DNA of 64,000 bases. Source: Rhodopseudomonas julia (GTDB lineage: Bacteria; Pseudomonadota; Alphaproteobacteria; Rhizobiales; Afifellaceae). This document shows, piece by piece, positions 17,280 to 26,782 of the stretch. The notes below the pieces were generated by a model. The model saw only the letters and a program-made list of their open reading frames with translations, had not been told where the DNA came from and did not search any database. Location: assembly GCF_030813515.1 (NCBI RefSeq), contig NZ_JAUSUK010000001.1, forward strand, positions 1,907,394 through 1,971,393. The letters run 5' to 3'. Numbering within the stretch: the first letter of the stretch is position 1; each line of letters opens with the position of its first letter. The position numbers and the translations under genes were made by a program.

Positions 17280-19166
17280 TTACGCGGCGCGGTTGCGGCG
17301 CGGGCGCGGAGGACGCGTTACTCCCGGAATGTCCGTTTCAAAAAGCTCGGCGAGCTTTTCCGTCATGGCGCCGGCAAGCTCTTCCGCATCCACGATCGTG
17401 ACGGCTCGCTTGTAATAGCGCGTCACGTCGTGCCCGATGCCGATCGCCAAGAGCTCCACCGGTGAGCGGTTCTCGATCTCGTCGATGACGTGGCGCAGAT
17501 GCTTTTCGAGGTAATTGCCGGAATTGACCGAGAGCGTGGAATCGTCGACCGGCGCGCCGTCGGAAATCACCATCATGATGCGCCGCTGTTCAGACCTTGC
17601 CAGAAGCCGCTGATGCGCCCAATCGAGCGCCTCGCCGTCGATATTTTCCTTCAGGAGCCCCTCGCGCATCATCAGCCCGAGATTGCGCCTGGACCGCCGC
17701 CAGGGCGCGTCGGCGCTTTTGTAGATGATGTGGCGGAGATCGTTGAGACGGCCGGGATGCGGCGGCTTGCCGGCGCGCAGCCATTCCTCGCGCGCCTGCC
17801 CACCTTTCCAGGCGCGTGTCGTGAAGCCAAGGATCTCCACGCGCACGCCGCAACGTTCCAGCGTGCGGGCGAGAACGTCGGCGCAGATCGCGGCAACCGT
17901 AATCGGGCGCCCGCGCATGGAGCCGGAATTGTCGAGAAGCAAAGTCACCACGGTGTCGCGAAATTCCGTGTCGCGCTCCTGCTTGAAAGAAAGCGACGCG
18001 AACGGATCTGTGACTACGCGTGACAGTCTTGCCGGATCGAGGACCCCTTCTTCGAGATCGAAATCCCAGGCGCGGTTTTGCTGGGCGAGAAGGCGCCGCT
18101 GCAGACGATTGGCAAGACGTGCGACCGCCCCGGCGAGGCTCACGAGCTGCTTGTCGAGATAAGAGCGCAAGCGGTCGAGCTCTTCGGGCGGGCACAGATC
18201 CTGCGCAGCCACCACCTCGTCGTGTTTCGTGGTGTAGACGTTGTAATCGCTGACGGGCGTATTCTGTCCGTAAAAATCGGGCCGGCGCCCCTCGGCGTAG
18301 GGGTCCGTCTCAGCGGAATCCTCTGCCTCGAGAAACTCTTCGGTCGTCTGCTCGGTACGCTCGCTGTCAGAGACCTCGTCGTCTTCTTCGCCGGAAGCTT
18401 CCGTCTCCTGCGGTTCGGCGGAGGCGTCGTTGTCGTCGTCGGATTCGCCGCGCGCACCTTCACTCGTGTCGGAGGTCTCGTCGCTATCGTCCCCGCCGTC
18501 TTCCTCCTCGCTTTCTCCGTCCTGACCCGCCTCGCTGCCCATGTCGAGGGAGGCGAGAAGGTCGCGCAACGCGCGGGCGAAGGCATTCTGGTCGGAAATC
18601 GATTGTGACAGCCGGTCGAGCTCGGCGCTGGATCGCTCCTCGATGAAGTCGCGCCACAGGTCGACGACCTTTTCCGCGCTCTTGGGCGCCGGCTGCCCGG
18701 TCAGCCGCTCGCGCATCAGCAGTGCGAGCGCATCTTCCAGCGGCGCTTCGGCGCGGTCGCGGATATCCTCGTACTGGCTGCGATGGTATTTGTCCTCCAG
18801 CATCGCTGAGAGGTTCTCGCGTACGCCCGTCATACGCCGTGCGCCGATCGCTTCGCAGCGCGCCTGTTCCACGGCATCGAAGATTGCCCGGGCCTGCTCA
18901 CCTTGTGGCGCGAAGCGGCGATGCATCTTGTCGTCATGGCAGGCAAGGCGAAGCGCCATAGCATCGCCAAGGCCTCGGGTGACCGCGATGTCGTTGGCGC
19001 TCATGCGCCGGGCGGGCTCCGGCAAGCGCACGCGATGACCGAGAAGCTGTGGCCGGTCGGACGCGAAGACAACCTCAAGTTCACGATCGCCCGCCACCGC
19101 CTTCACGCAAGACGCCAGGGCCCGCTTGAACGGATCCGTCGGAGTTTCTTTGTTGCGTCCGCTCAT
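17280..19166 (-). CDS. cobT: Cobaltochelatase subunit CobT
   Basis: A 628-residue subunit of the aerobic cobalt chelatase (CobN-CobS-CobT), which inserts cobalt into hydrogenobyrinate diamide during B12 synthesis. The centre (about residues 215-300) is a very acidic Asp/Glu/Ser-rich linker. The C-terminal third is a von Willebrand A domain with the MIDAS motif [11 protein letters not shown] and the later [12 protein letters not shown]. It starts 15 bp downstream of cobS on the same strand. CobN is not in the window. Confidence 0.96.
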   Translation of the reverse strand: MSGRNKETPTDPFKRALASCVKAVAGDRELEVVFASDRPQLLGHRVRLPEPARRMSANDIAVTRGLGDAMALRLACHDDKMHRRFAPQGEQARAIFDAVEQARCEAIGARRMTGVRENLSAMLEDKYHRSQYEDIRDRAEAPLEDALALLMRERLTGQPAPKSAEKVVDLWRDFIEERSSAELDRLSQSISDQNAFARALRDLLASLDMGSEAGQDGESEEEDGGDDSDETSDTSEGARGESDDDNDASAEPQETEASGEEDDEVSDSERTEQTTEEFLEAEDSAETDPYAEGRRPDFYGQNTPVSDYNVYTTKHDEVVAAQDLCPPEELDRLRSYLDKQLVSLAGAVARLANRLQRRLLAQQNRAWDFDLEEGVLDPARLSRVVTDPFASLSFKQERDTEFRDTVVTLLLDNSGSMRGRPITVAAICADVLARTLERCGVRVEILGFTTRAWKGGQAREEWLRAGKPPHPGRLNDLRHIIYKSADAPWRRSRRNLGLMMREGLLKENIDGEALDWAHQRLLARSEQRRIMMVISDGAPVDDSTLSVNSGNYLEKHLRHVIDEIENRSPVELLAIGIGHDVTRYYKRAVTIVDAEELAGAMTEKLAELFETDIPGVTRPPRPRRNRAA

Positions 19167-19181
19167 GCCGTGTGCCGCACC

Positions 19182-20168
19182 TCAGCTCAGAACCAGGTTC
19201 GCCGCCGATTCCGGCAGCTCCTTGCCGAAGCAGCGCTGATAAAATTCGGCCACCAGCGGCTGTTCGAGCTCGTCGCATTTGTTGAGGAAGGTGACGCGGA
19301 AGGCGAAGCCGAGATCGGAGAAGATCTCCGCATTCTCTGCCCAGGTGATCACCGTCCGCGGGCTCATTACCGTCGACAGATCGCCATTGACGAAGGCATT
19401 GCGGGTCATGTCGGCAACACGCACCATACGGCTTGCCTGATCGCGGCCTTCCGGATTGCGCAGATGCGAAACCTTCGAGAGGACGATGTCGACCTCGTTG
19501 TCGTGCGGCAGATAATTGAGCGTGGTGACGATCGACCAGCGGTCCATCTGGCCCTGATTGATCTGTTGCGTGCCGTGATAGAGCCCGGAGGTGTCGCCAA
19601 GCCCGACCGTGTTGGCCGTGGCAAAGAGGCGGAAAGCCGGATGCGGGCGGATGACCCGGTTCTGGTCGAGGAGCGTCAGGCGTCCGGAAACCTCGAGCAC
19701 GCGCTGAATGACGAACATCACGTCGGGGCGGCCGGCATCGTATTCGTCGAAGACGAGGGCTGTGTTGGTCTGAATCGCCCAGGGCAGGATGCCGTCGCGA
19801 AATTCCGTCACCTGCATGCCGTCGCGCACGACGATGGCATCCTTGCCGACGAGATCGATGCGGCTGATATGGCTGTCGAGATTGACACGCACGCATGGCC
19901 AGTTGAGCCGCGCTGCGACCTGCTCGATATGCGTCGACTTGCCGGTGCCGTGATAGCCGGTCACCATCACACGACGGTTGTGGGCGAAGCCCGCCAGGAT
20001 CGCCAACGTCGTCTCACGATCGAAGAGATAATCCTCGTCGAGATCGGGGACATGCGCATCGCCCTGCGAAAAGGCGGGCACTTCCAGGTCTGAATCGATG
20101 CCGAAGACCTGCCTGACCGACACCTTCATATCGGGGATCGCGGGGGTGTTCTCGACGGCTTCCTGCAT
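19182..20168 (-). CDS. cobS: Cobaltochelatase AAA+ subunit CobS
   Basis: A 328-residue AAA+ ATPase. Walker A is GYHGTGKS (71-78), Walker B is ALVFDEYD (around 137-144), and the segment [12 protein letters not shown] is the MoxR-like insertion. It forms the ring that works with CobT and the large CobN subunit in cobalt insertion. The cobS-cobT order and short gap are the standard arrangement. Confidence 0.97.
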   Translation of the reverse strand: MQEAVENTPAIPDMKVSVRQVFGIDSDLEVPAFSQGDAHVPDLDEDYLFDRETTLAILAGFAHNRRVMVTGYHGTGKSTHIEQVAARLNWPCVRVNLDSHISRIDLVGKDAIVVRDGMQVTEFRDGILPWAIQTNTALVFDEYDAGRPDVMFVIQRVLEVSGRLTLLDQNRVIRPHPAFRLFATANTVGLGDTSGLYHGTQQINQGQMDRWSIVTTLNYLPHDNEVDIVLSKVSHLRNPEGRDQASRMVRVADMTRNAFVNGDLSTVMSPRTVITWAENAEIFSDLGFAFRVTFLNKCDELEQPLVAEFYQRCFGKELPESAANLVLS

Positions 20169-20231
20169 GACAAATTCCTTCCTTCGGCGCCGTGTGCGCC
20201 GGCTCTGTTCGCGGCGTCAGAGAACCCTGAT

Positions 20232-20858
20232 CTAGCAGAAACCAACGCTCTTCAAATAGCTGTAGGCCTGGATAATCTCCCGGAGTTTTTCCTCCAGGGA
20301 ACGGTCGCCGCCATTGGCGTCGGGGTGATGGCGCTTCACGAGCGTCTTATACCGCGCCTTTACTTCGTCGGGGCCAGCGGTCTCGTCAAGGCCCAGGGTG
20401 GCGAGTGACTTCCTCTCCATGTTGCGCACGGAGCGTCGGGTCGGCTCTTCTGAAGGCCGGCTTCTGAAGCCGTCGCCGAAGAGATGGAACGGGTCATCGG
20501 TCTTGCCCGTAAAGCCATATTTCGCGCGGCCTCCGGGGCGTGGGCTTTCATCGGTTCGCGCATTGGAACCCATACGCCAAGTCGGCCTGTGGCCGATGAT
20601 CGATTCCTTCTGGAAGGATTGGACGTCGTTGTCGTCGAGCCCGGCGAAATAATTGTACGATTTGTTGTAGGCGCGCACATGCTCCAGGCAGAACCAAAAA
20701 TATTCGCCCTCCGCGTCACGGCCCTTCGGCGCGCGATGGGTGGCGGATGCATTGCAGCCGTCCGCGTCGCAGACGCGGGTCGCCTTCTCCTCCTGCTTGG
20801 GCTTCTTGGTGCCCTTGCGGGTTCTAATCTTGTCGAACAGGTCCGATTCAAGCTTCAT
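20232..20858 (-). CDS. J-domain (DnaJ-like) protein
   Basis: A 208-residue protein with the J domain at its C-terminus: LGLDETAGPDEVKARYKTL, then KRHHPDANGG with the HPD motif that stimulates DnaK, then EIIQAYSYLKS. The N-terminal half carries RVCDADGCNASATHRAPKGRD, a possible metal site, and FCLEHVRAYNKSYNYFAG. This architecture is conserved upstream of cobS in this order. The client is unknown. Confidence 0.9.
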   Translation of the reverse strand: MKLESDLFDKIRTRKGTKKPKQEEKATRVCDADGCNASATHRAPKGRDAEGEYFWFCLEHVRAYNKSYNYFAGLDDNDVQSFQKESIIGHRPTWRMGSNARTDESPRPGGRAKYGFTGKTDDPFHLFGDGFRSRPSEEPTRRSVRNMERKSLATLGLDETAGPDEVKARYKTLVKRHHPDANGGDRSLEEKLREIIQAYSYLKSVGFC

Positions 20859-20932
20859 GGAATCAATATGCCCGCCGCGGCGGGCCCTCTCAAGCCGTAC
20901 CTCAACGCCAATCAGACAGAACGGGAGGAACG

Positions 20933-21208
20933 ATGAGCGTTCGTGAAAATATGGAAGACAAACTTAATGGTGCCCTTTCCCCCGAGGAGCTGACCATTAC
21001 CGATGAATCGCATCTTCATGCCGGTCATGGTGGCGCACATCCTGAGGGTGAGAGCCACTTCCGTATCCATATTGTGTCTGCGGCCTTCGAAGGGAAGAGC
21101 CGTGTGGAGCGCCATCGCATGATCAATGAAATCCTGGTCGAGGAGCTGAAGAACAGAGTGCACGCGCTCGCCGTGCGGGCGTATGCGCCTAGCGAAGGCA
21201 GCCGGTAG
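20933..21208 (+). CDS. BolA family protein
   Basis: A 91-residue BolA-fold protein. The key elements are DESHLHAGHGG with the ligand histidines, SHFRIHIVSAAFEGKSRVERHRMI and the conserved Leu/Val C-terminus. BolA proteins bind [2Fe-2S] glutaredoxins (GrxD) and act in iron-sulfur trafficking or as regulators. GGGAGGAACG just upstream supports the ATG at 20933. It is divergent from the J-domain gene. Confidence 0.93.
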   Translation: MSVRENMEDKLNGALSPEELTITDESHLHAGHGGAHPEGESHFRIHIVSAAFEGKSRVERHRMINEILVEELKNRVHALAVRAYAPSEGSR

Positions 21209-21242
21209 GGCGGCCAGCCTCCTAAGCGAGGGCCGCCAGCGT

Positions 21243-22535
21243 CTAGATCGGCAAGCTCGGCACCTGTGCGGTCGCCACTGGCGTGACCGGGGTCACCCGT
21301 ATCTGAGTGAGCCGGTTCCGGGTCTTGCGCAGAACCTTGAAGCGGAAGCCGTGGAAGGTGAACTCCTGTCCGGCTTCAGGAATGGTCTGTGCTTCGTGAA
21401 TCACAAGCCCCGCCATGGTCGTCGCCTCTTCGTCGGGCAGTGTCCAGTCGAAGGCGCGGTTGAGATCGCGGATTGGCACAGTACCCTCCACGATGATGGA
21501 GCCGTCGGGCTGCTGGCGTACGCCCTGAATCTCCACATCGTGCTCGTCTGCGATCTCGCCGACGATCTCTTCCAGGATGTCCTCCAAGGTGATCAGGCCC
21601 ATCACTTCGCCGTATTCGTCGACGACGAGCGCAAAGTGAATTTTGCGGCGCAGGAACTCGTTGAGCTGCGCCTGCAAGGAGGTCGTGTCGGGCACGAACC
21701 AGGGCTTTGAGGCAACCGCCATGATATCGAGGGCGGTCGCGTCGCCGCCAGCAGCCGCGAGCGCCCGCAAGACGTCCTTGGCATGGAGAATTCCGACAAT
21801 GTTCTCGGTCTCGCCGCGCCAAAGGGGCAAGCGCGTGAAGGGGCTCTCAATCACCTGGGTGACGAGCTTTTCCGCCGGATCATCGGCATTGAGGGCCTGC
21901 ATGGCGGTGCGGTGAACCATGACGTCGGAGACATCGAGCTCGTTGAGGTCCAAAAGACCGCCCAGCATGTCGCGAGCACCCTTTTGCACACTGCCTTCGC
22001 GGTGCAGAAGATCGACGGCGCCACGAAGCTCCTCGTGGCCCGACAAAAGCACTTCATTGCTCGCCGCAACGCCGAACAGGCGCAAGAGCGACGATACGAA
22101 GCGCTGAACGGCCATCACGACGGGCGCGAAGACACGCACGACCGTCGAAACGAAAGGTGAGACGGCGAGGGCGAAGCGGTCGGGCGTCGTGATCGCCCAG
22201 GTTTTCGGCAAGACCTCTGCAAAGACGAGGACCAGGACCGTCATGACGAACGTCGCTGCCGCCACACCTGCATCGCCCAACATGTCGATGAAGGCAGCCG
22301 TGGCGAGGGCGGACGCCAGGATGTTGACCAGGTTGTTGCCGAGAAGCAGCGAGGAGATCATGCGTTCGCGACGATCGATCAGACGTGAGACGATGCCCGC
22401 TCGCGCATCGCCCGACCTCTCCATCTGGTGCATGCGGGCGCGTGATGCCGCCGTCAAAGCGGTCTCCGATCCGGAGAAGAAGGCGGAAAGGAAAAGCAGA
22501 ATGACAATGGCAAGCAGAGTGGCTGCGAGCCACAT
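21243..22535 (-). CDS. CorC/HlyC (CNNM)-type membrane protein with CBS pair
   Basis: A 430-residue protein. An N-terminal CNNM membrane domain of about four helices (LFLSAFFSGSETALTAASRARM) is followed by two CBS domains (VMVHRTAMQALNADD; VPDTTSLQAQLNEFL and LVVDEYGEVMGLITLEDILEEIVG). A C-terminal CorC/HlyC domain with the DWTLPDEEATTMAGLVIHE motif completes it. Members are linked to magnesium or cobalt efflux, and the 'hemolysin' label is historical. It starts 3 bp after the aroB stop and is probably cotranscribed with aroK-aroB. Confidence 0.92.
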   Translation of the reverse strand: MWLAATLLAIVILLFLSAFFSGSETALTAASRARMHQMERSGDARAGIVSRLIDRRERMISSLLLGNNLVNILASALATAAFIDMLGDAGVAAATFVMTVLVLVFAEVLPKTWAITTPDRFALAVSPFVSTVVRVFAPVVMAVQRFVSSLLRLFGVAASNEVLLSGHEELRGAVDLLHREGSVQKGARDMLGGLLDLNELDVSDVMVHRTAMQALNADDPAEKLVTQVIESPFTRLPLWRGETENIVGILHAKDVLRALAAAGGDATALDIMAVASKPWFVPDTTSLQAQLNEFLRRKIHFALVVDEYGEVMGLITLEDILEEIVGEIADEHDVEIQGVRQQPDGSIIVEGTVPIRDLNRAFDWTLPDEEATTMAGLVIHEAQTIPEAGQEFTFHGFRFKVLRKTRNRLTQIRVTPVTPVATAQVPSLPI

Positions 22536-22538
22536 GGG

Positions 22539-23675
22539 TTATTCTCCTGTTTGAGGGGCGGGCGCCGGCTTGGCTGCAAGCTCGTCGGTGAGGAAAGCCT
22601 CTACCGAATGGGGTGCGATATCCTCCGCGATGAAAGCCTGACCAATCCCTCGGCTCAAGATAAAGGTGAGACGGCCAGCTTTGACCTTTTTGTCCTGGGC
22701 AATGTGATCCATCAATTCCGAGGTGGAAAATCCGCTACCCGGAATGCTGTTCATGTGGGTTGGCAGGCCCGCGGCGGCAAGATGTCTCTCAACGCGCTCC
22801 GCCGCCTCCGGCGCACAAAATCCCTGCTGGACCGAAAAGCGATGAGCCATGGCCATTCCGATCGCCACACCCTCGCCATGGATGATGCGGCTGGCGTCGT
22901 AGTTGCATGCAGCCTCAAGTGCATGTCCGAAAGTGTGGCCGAGATTGAGGAGGGCCCGCACTCCCGCTTCGCGTTCGTCGGCAGCGACGACGCGCGCTTT
23001 GGCTGCCACGCTTCGGCGGATGGCTTCTCCGCGCGCGTCCTTGCCGGAGAACACGTCCGGCTGATTTTCCTCGAGCCACGCGAAGAAATCGGCATCGTCG
23101 ATTAATCCGTATTTGGCGACTTCGGCATAGCCGGCACGAAACTCGCGTGGCGGAAGGGTATCGAGCACACCCGTATCGGCAAGGACCAGCCGCGGCTGGA
23201 AGAAGGCGCCGACGAGGTTCTTGCCTTCCGGCGTGTTGATGCCGGTTTTGCCACCGACGGATGAATCCACCTGAGCGAGAAGGCTCGTCGCCACCTGGAC
23301 GAGTGTCATGCCTCTGCGGGTGATCGCGGCGGCAAAGCCTGCCAGGTCGCCGACCACGCCGCCGCCGAGCGCGACGACGATGTCGGACCGTTCGAGCCGG
23401 GCCGCAAGCAGCTCTCTCACTACGCGTTCCAGAGTGGCGAAGCTTTTGGATGCCTCCCCAGGCGCGACGATGATTTCGACGCAGTCGATTTCTGCGTCGC
23501 TGAGGGCCCGGCGAACGGGTTCAAGATACAGGCGGCCGACATTCTCATCTGTGATGATTGCGGCGCGGCGGGCGTCCATCCGCGCGGCCATGTGGCGTCC
23601 GAGATTGGGGATGAGATTGGCGGCGACGAGCACGTCGTAGCTGCGCTCGCCAAGCTCCACATGTACGGAACTCAT
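22539..23675 (-). CDS. aroB: 3-dehydroquinate synthase
   Basis: A 378-residue NAD-dependent enzyme of the shikimate pathway that converts DAHP to 3-dehydroquinate. ALGGGVVGDLAGFAAAITRRG binds NAD, and QVDSSVGGKTGINTPEGKNLVGAF and NLGHTFGHALE carry the active-site Lys and metal-binding His. Its ATG overlaps the aroK stop, so the two steps are translationally coupled. Confidence 0.97.
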   Translation of the reverse strand: MSSVHVELGERSYDVLVAANLIPNLGRHMAARMDARRAAIITDENVGRLYLEPVRRALSDAEIDCVEIIVAPGEASKSFATLERVVRELLAARLERSDIVVALGGGVVGDLAGFAAAITRRGMTLVQVATSLLAQVDSSVGGKTGINTPEGKNLVGAFFQPRLVLADTGVLDTLPPREFRAGYAEVAKYGLIDDADFFAWLEENQPDVFSGKDARGEAIRRSVAAKARVVAADEREAGVRALLNLGHTFGHALEAACNYDASRIIHGEGVAIGMAMAHRFSVQQGFCAPEAAERVERHLAAAGLPTHMNSIPGSGFSTSELMDHIAQDKKVKAGRLTFILSRGIGQAFIAEDIAPHSVEAFLTDELAAKPAPAPQTGE

Positions 23676-24274
23676 GATGGGTTCTCGCTGGTCAGAAATT
23701 TATCAAGGGCGGAAAGAACGTCTGCCACGACGGTGTGGTGCGGCACGTCGCGGGAGGCGACCGTGAGTGTGGCGAGGGCGTAGGTGGGCTCGCGGCGGGC
23801 GAGGAGATCCGCCAAGATTTCTTTCGGGTTGGGTTTGCGCAAGAGCGGCCGATTCGATCGGCGCCTGACACGGTCGAAGAGGAGGTCGAGATCGGCCTTG
23901 AGCCAAATCGAGACGGCGTCATTGGCGATCGCCTGACGTGTCTCCGCGTCTTCGAACGCGCCCCCGCCGGTCGCAATCACCGTCGGGCCCGTGGTGAGAA
24001 GACGCCGGATGACCTTCTTCTCTCCCTCACGAAAATGCGCTTCGCCGTAAGTCGCGAAAATGTCGGCGATCGTCAGGTTGGCGGCCGCTTCGATTTCCTG
24101 GTCGGCATCTTTGAAAGGAAGGTTGAGTGTCGCAGCGAGGCGGCGGCCGACGCTGGTCTTGCCAGCACCCATCATCCCCACGAGGACGATGTTTCGCGCA
24201 CCCAAACGCTCGACGACGCGTTCCGCGGCGCCTTCCTCAATGCGTGAATATTTCTTGCTTTCAGTTCGCAACAT
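23672..24274 (-). CDS. aroK: Shikimate kinase
   Basis: A 200-residue nucleoside-monophosphate-kinase-fold enzyme. The P-loop is GMMGAGKTS (33-41), the DAD motif is at 56-58, the shikimate-binding motif is ATGGGAF, and the lid carries RRRSNRPLLRKPNP. It phosphorylates shikimate at the 3-OH. It heads the aroK-aroB-CorC/HlyC run. The first 27 residues are an extension beyond the E. coli enzyme, so a later start is possible. Confidence 0.95.
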   Translation of the reverse strand: MLRTESKKYSRIEEGAAERVVERLGARNIVLVGMMGAGKTSVGRRLAATLNLPFKDADQEIEAAANLTIADIFATYGEAHFREGEKKVIRRLLTTGPTVIATGGGAFEDAETRQAIANDAVSIWLKADLDLLFDRVRRRSNRPLLRKPNPKEILADLLARREPTYALATLTVASRDVPHHTVVADVLSALDKFLTSENPS

Positions 24275-24385
24275 GCCCCGTCCCGGCCCATAATCGGCTC
24301 GCTATAAAGCTTTATCTGTTGCCGTGCATCCCTTGAAATAGCAGCGGAAGCGGCGATAAGGGGCTCACCTAAACGGGCGGTTCGA

Positions 24386-24529
24386 ATGCCAAGTCTCTTT
24401 CGCTTCTTGTTTGTCATCGCGGTTCTGGCCGCAATCGTCTACGGTGGCATGATCGCGCTGACGCTTCTTGTGGAGCCCAATCCTCGGGAGATGAGCGTGC
24501 GTATTCCTGCGGAGCGGGTCAATCAGTGA
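24386..24529 (+). CDS. Small single-pass membrane protein (47 residues)
   Basis: The product reads MPSLFRFLFVIAVLAAIVYGG, then MIALTLLVEPNPREMS, and ends in ERVNQ: one hydrophobic helix with a short polar tail. Its TGA overlaps the GTG start of xerD (GTGA), which argues for real, coupled translation. I recall similar small proteins next to xerD in related genomes but know no function. Confidence 0.75.
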   Translation: MPSLFRFLFVIAVLAAIVYGGMIALTLLVEPNPREMSVRIPAERVNQ

Positions 24530-25491
24530 GTGCAGCCTCGTCCCCAACGGGGGATGCTCGGCCGCGCCCGCGCCGACCGCGCGATCGTCTCGATATCGAA
24601 GCGTTTCTGGAGATGCTGGCGGCTGAGCGGGGGGCGTCTGCCAATACGCTTGCGGCTTATCGGCGCGACCTGCTCGATGCCCTCGGCACGATCAGCGATC
24701 TGCGTGCGGTCGGTGGCGAGGGTGTGCGCGATTATATCACAACGCTTGCGGGGCGCGGCATGAGCCCGGCGACGCAAAGCCGGCGGGTTTCCGCACTACG
24801 CCAGTTCTTCCGTTTCCTCCTTTCCGAAGGCCTGCGCCGCGACGATCCGACGATCGTTCTCGATCGTCCGAAGCCGCGTCGCGGACTGCCAAAGACCTTG
24901 TCTGTCGAAGAGGTTGGTACCTTGTTGGAGACCGCGCGCGCGCGGGCAGACCGCGAGGCGCCGTCTGCGAGGCGGTTGGCTGCAACACGTACGCGCGCGC
25001 TTCTGGAGCTTCTCTACGCCACCGGCCTGCGCGTTTCGGAGCTCGTCGGGCTGCCGGCGAGTGCTGCGACCGGTGAGCGTCCCTTTCTGATCGTAACCGG
25101 CAAAGGGGGGCGCGAACGGCTTGTGCCTTTGAACGAAGACGCCCGTCTGGCGATGCGCGATTACCGAGCCCTCCTCAGCGAAAGGCAGGCGGGGCGAAGC
25201 CCGTTTCTGTTTCCGGCAGCGTCGGCCTGCGGGCATCTGACGCGCCAGGCTTTTGCGCGTGACTTGAAGGAGGTCGGTATCGAGGCCGGCATATCGCCGG
25301 CGCGCCTATCGCCGCATGTCTTGCGTCACGCCTTCGCGACGCATCTCCTGTCAGGCGGGGCCGATCTCCGGGCCGTGCAGACCTTGCTCGGCCATGCCGA
25401 CATTTCGACTACACAGATTTATACCCATATTCTGGAGGAGCGTATGAAGACGCTCGTCCAGGAACATCACCCTCTTGGGCGCATGCGCTGA
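24526..25491 (+). CDS. xerD: Tyrosine recombinase XerD
   Basis: A 321-residue tyrosine recombinase. The N-terminal SAM-like core-binding domain (FLEMLAAERGASANTLAAYRRDL) precedes a catalytic domain with Arg in ATGLRVSELVG, Lys in TGKGGRERLVPL, HxxR in SPHVLRHAFATHL, His in LLGHADISTTQIYTH and Tyr in QIYTH. XerC/XerD resolve chromosome dimers at dif. The GTG start at 24526 overlaps the preceding small gene. No att site or cargo is nearby, so this is the housekeeping recombinase and not an integrase. Confidence 0.93.
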   Translation: MSAASSPTGDARPRPRRPRDRLDIEAFLEMLAAERGASANTLAAYRRDLLDALGTISDLRAVGGEGVRDYITTLAGRGMSPATQSRRVSALRQFFRFLLSEGLRRDDPTIVLDRPKPRRGLPKTLSVEEVGTLLETARARADREAPSARRLAATRTRALLELLYATGLRVSELVGLPASAATGERPFLIVTGKGGRERLVPLNEDARLAMRDYRALLSERQAGRSPFLFPAASACGHLTRQAFARDLKEVGIEAGISPARLSPHVLRHAFATHLLSGGADLRAVQTLLGHADISTTQIYTHILEERMKTLVQEHHPLGRMR

Positions 25492-25606
25492 TGATGTCGC
25501 CCTCAAAGCGCGGCTGACGATGAGATGGGGGCCGATTGTCGCCTCCGCTTGACTTGACAACGCCCCATCGCCAGTTTGCGGCCACCTTAAGGATCAACTG
25601 CCTTAC

Positions 25607-26563
25607 ATGCGCCACTTCCTCGATTTTGAAAAACCCGTCGCCGACCTCGAAGGCCAGATTCAGGAGCTGCGTCGGCTGCAGGAAAGCGATGACAGCGTTT
25701 CCACCGACGAGGAAATCGCCAATCTGGAAACGAAAGCGCGGGATGCGCTCAAGAACCTCTATGCCAAGCTAACGCCCTGGCAGAAGGCGCTCGTTGCCCG
25801 CCATCCCGACCGGCCGCATGCGAGCCGTTACATCTCCTCGCTGATCAAGGACTTCACGCTCCTTGCCGGCGACCGGAAATTCGCCGAAGACCGCGCGGTT
25901 CTTGCCGGCCTCGGACGTTTCCGCGGCGAGCCGGTGGCTGTCCTTGGCCAGGAGAAGGGTTTCGACACGCAGTCGCGGCTCAGACACAATTTCGGCATGG
26001 GCCGCCCGGAGGGCTACCGCAAGGCGGTGAGGCTCATGGAAATGGCTGACCGTTTCGGCCTGCCGGTCATCGCTTTCGTCGATACGGCAGGGGCTTATCC
26101 GGGTGTCGGGGCTGAGGAACGAGGCCAGGCGGAGGCGATTGCGCGCTCCACGGAGGCCTGTCTCGGGCTCGGCGTGCCGAACGTTTCCGTCATCATCGGC
26201 GAGGGCGGATCGGGGGGCGCGATCGCGCTCGCCACCGCCAACCGCGTCTATATGCTCGAGCATGCGATCTATTCGGTGATTTCCCCGGAAGGGGCTGCAT
26301 CGATCCTGTGGCGGGATTCCACACGCGCCGAAGAGGCCGCCACCGCGATGAAGGTGACGGCCGAAGATCTCAAGAATCTCAAGGTGATAGACTCCATCAT
26401 CAGCGAGCCGTTGGGCGGCGCCCATCGCGATCCGGACGCCGTGATTGCTGCCGTGGGCGACGTGATCGCCGGCGCGCTCGGCGAATTCCGCGGCCTGCCG
26501 GCGCATGATATCCGGCTGCAGCGGCGGGAAAAATTCCTGGCGATCGGACGCAGTCTCGGCTGA
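25607..26563 (+). CDS. accA: Acetyl-CoA carboxylase carboxyltransferase subunit alpha
   Basis: A 318-residue subunit of the biotin-dependent enzyme that makes malonyl-CoA. FEKPVADLEGQIQELRRL at the N-terminus, RPHASRYISSLIKDF, NFGMGRPEGYRKAVRLMEM and the crotonase-like IGEGGSGGAIALA oxyanion loop are diagnostic. It is followed by about 220 bp with two palindromes that may belong to the next gene. Confidence 0.97.
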   Translation: MRHFLDFEKPVADLEGQIQELRRLQESDDSVSTDEEIANLETKARDALKNLYAKLTPWQKALVARHPDRPHASRYISSLIKDFTLLAGDRKFAEDRAVLAGLGRFRGEPVAVLGQEKGFDTQSRLRHNFGMGRPEGYRKAVRLMEMADRFGLPVIAFVDTAGAYPGVGAEERGQAEAIARSTEACLGLGVPNVSVIIGEGGSGGAIALATANRVYMLEHAIYSVISPEGAASILWRDSTRAEEAATAMKVTAEDLKNLKVIDSIISEPLGGAHRDPDAVIAAVGDVIAGALGEFRGLPAHDIRLQRREKFLAIGRSLG

Positions 26564-26627
26564 TTTCGCGGTCTCGAGCCGCGTTCGGAGAGTTTCAGCC
26601 AAGCAGACCGGGGAAAAGTGCCGCTGA

Positions 26628-26681
26628 CCGCGAAATTCGCGGTGTCTGCGACGATTTCGTCACACTCGGCGAAATTCGCCG
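26628..26681. promoter_or_regulatory. Two perfect palindromes sharing GCGAAATTCGC
   Basis: CCGCGAA-A-TTCGCGG (26628-26642) and CGGCGAA-A-TTCGCCG (26667-26681) are both perfect 7-bp-arm palindromes with the same core. Their centres are 39 bp apart. They lie between accA and the L,D-transpeptidase gene, about 100-155 bp upstream of its start. No T-run follows either, so operator sites for a dimeric regulator are more likely than terminators. Confidence 0.55.
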
Positions 26682-26782
26682 TGGGTGCGGCAGGAAATCG
26701 CCGCATTTCATTGGCTTAAACCTCCCGGCAACGATATGCCTTTAGAAATCCGCAAGAGACAGGGGAAGAGGCTCTTCGGGTC

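Noticed and set aside
24526..25491. An integrase marking a genomic island
   Set aside because: The protein is housekeeping XerD: no tRNA, att repeats or phage genes are beside it, and core genes flank it.
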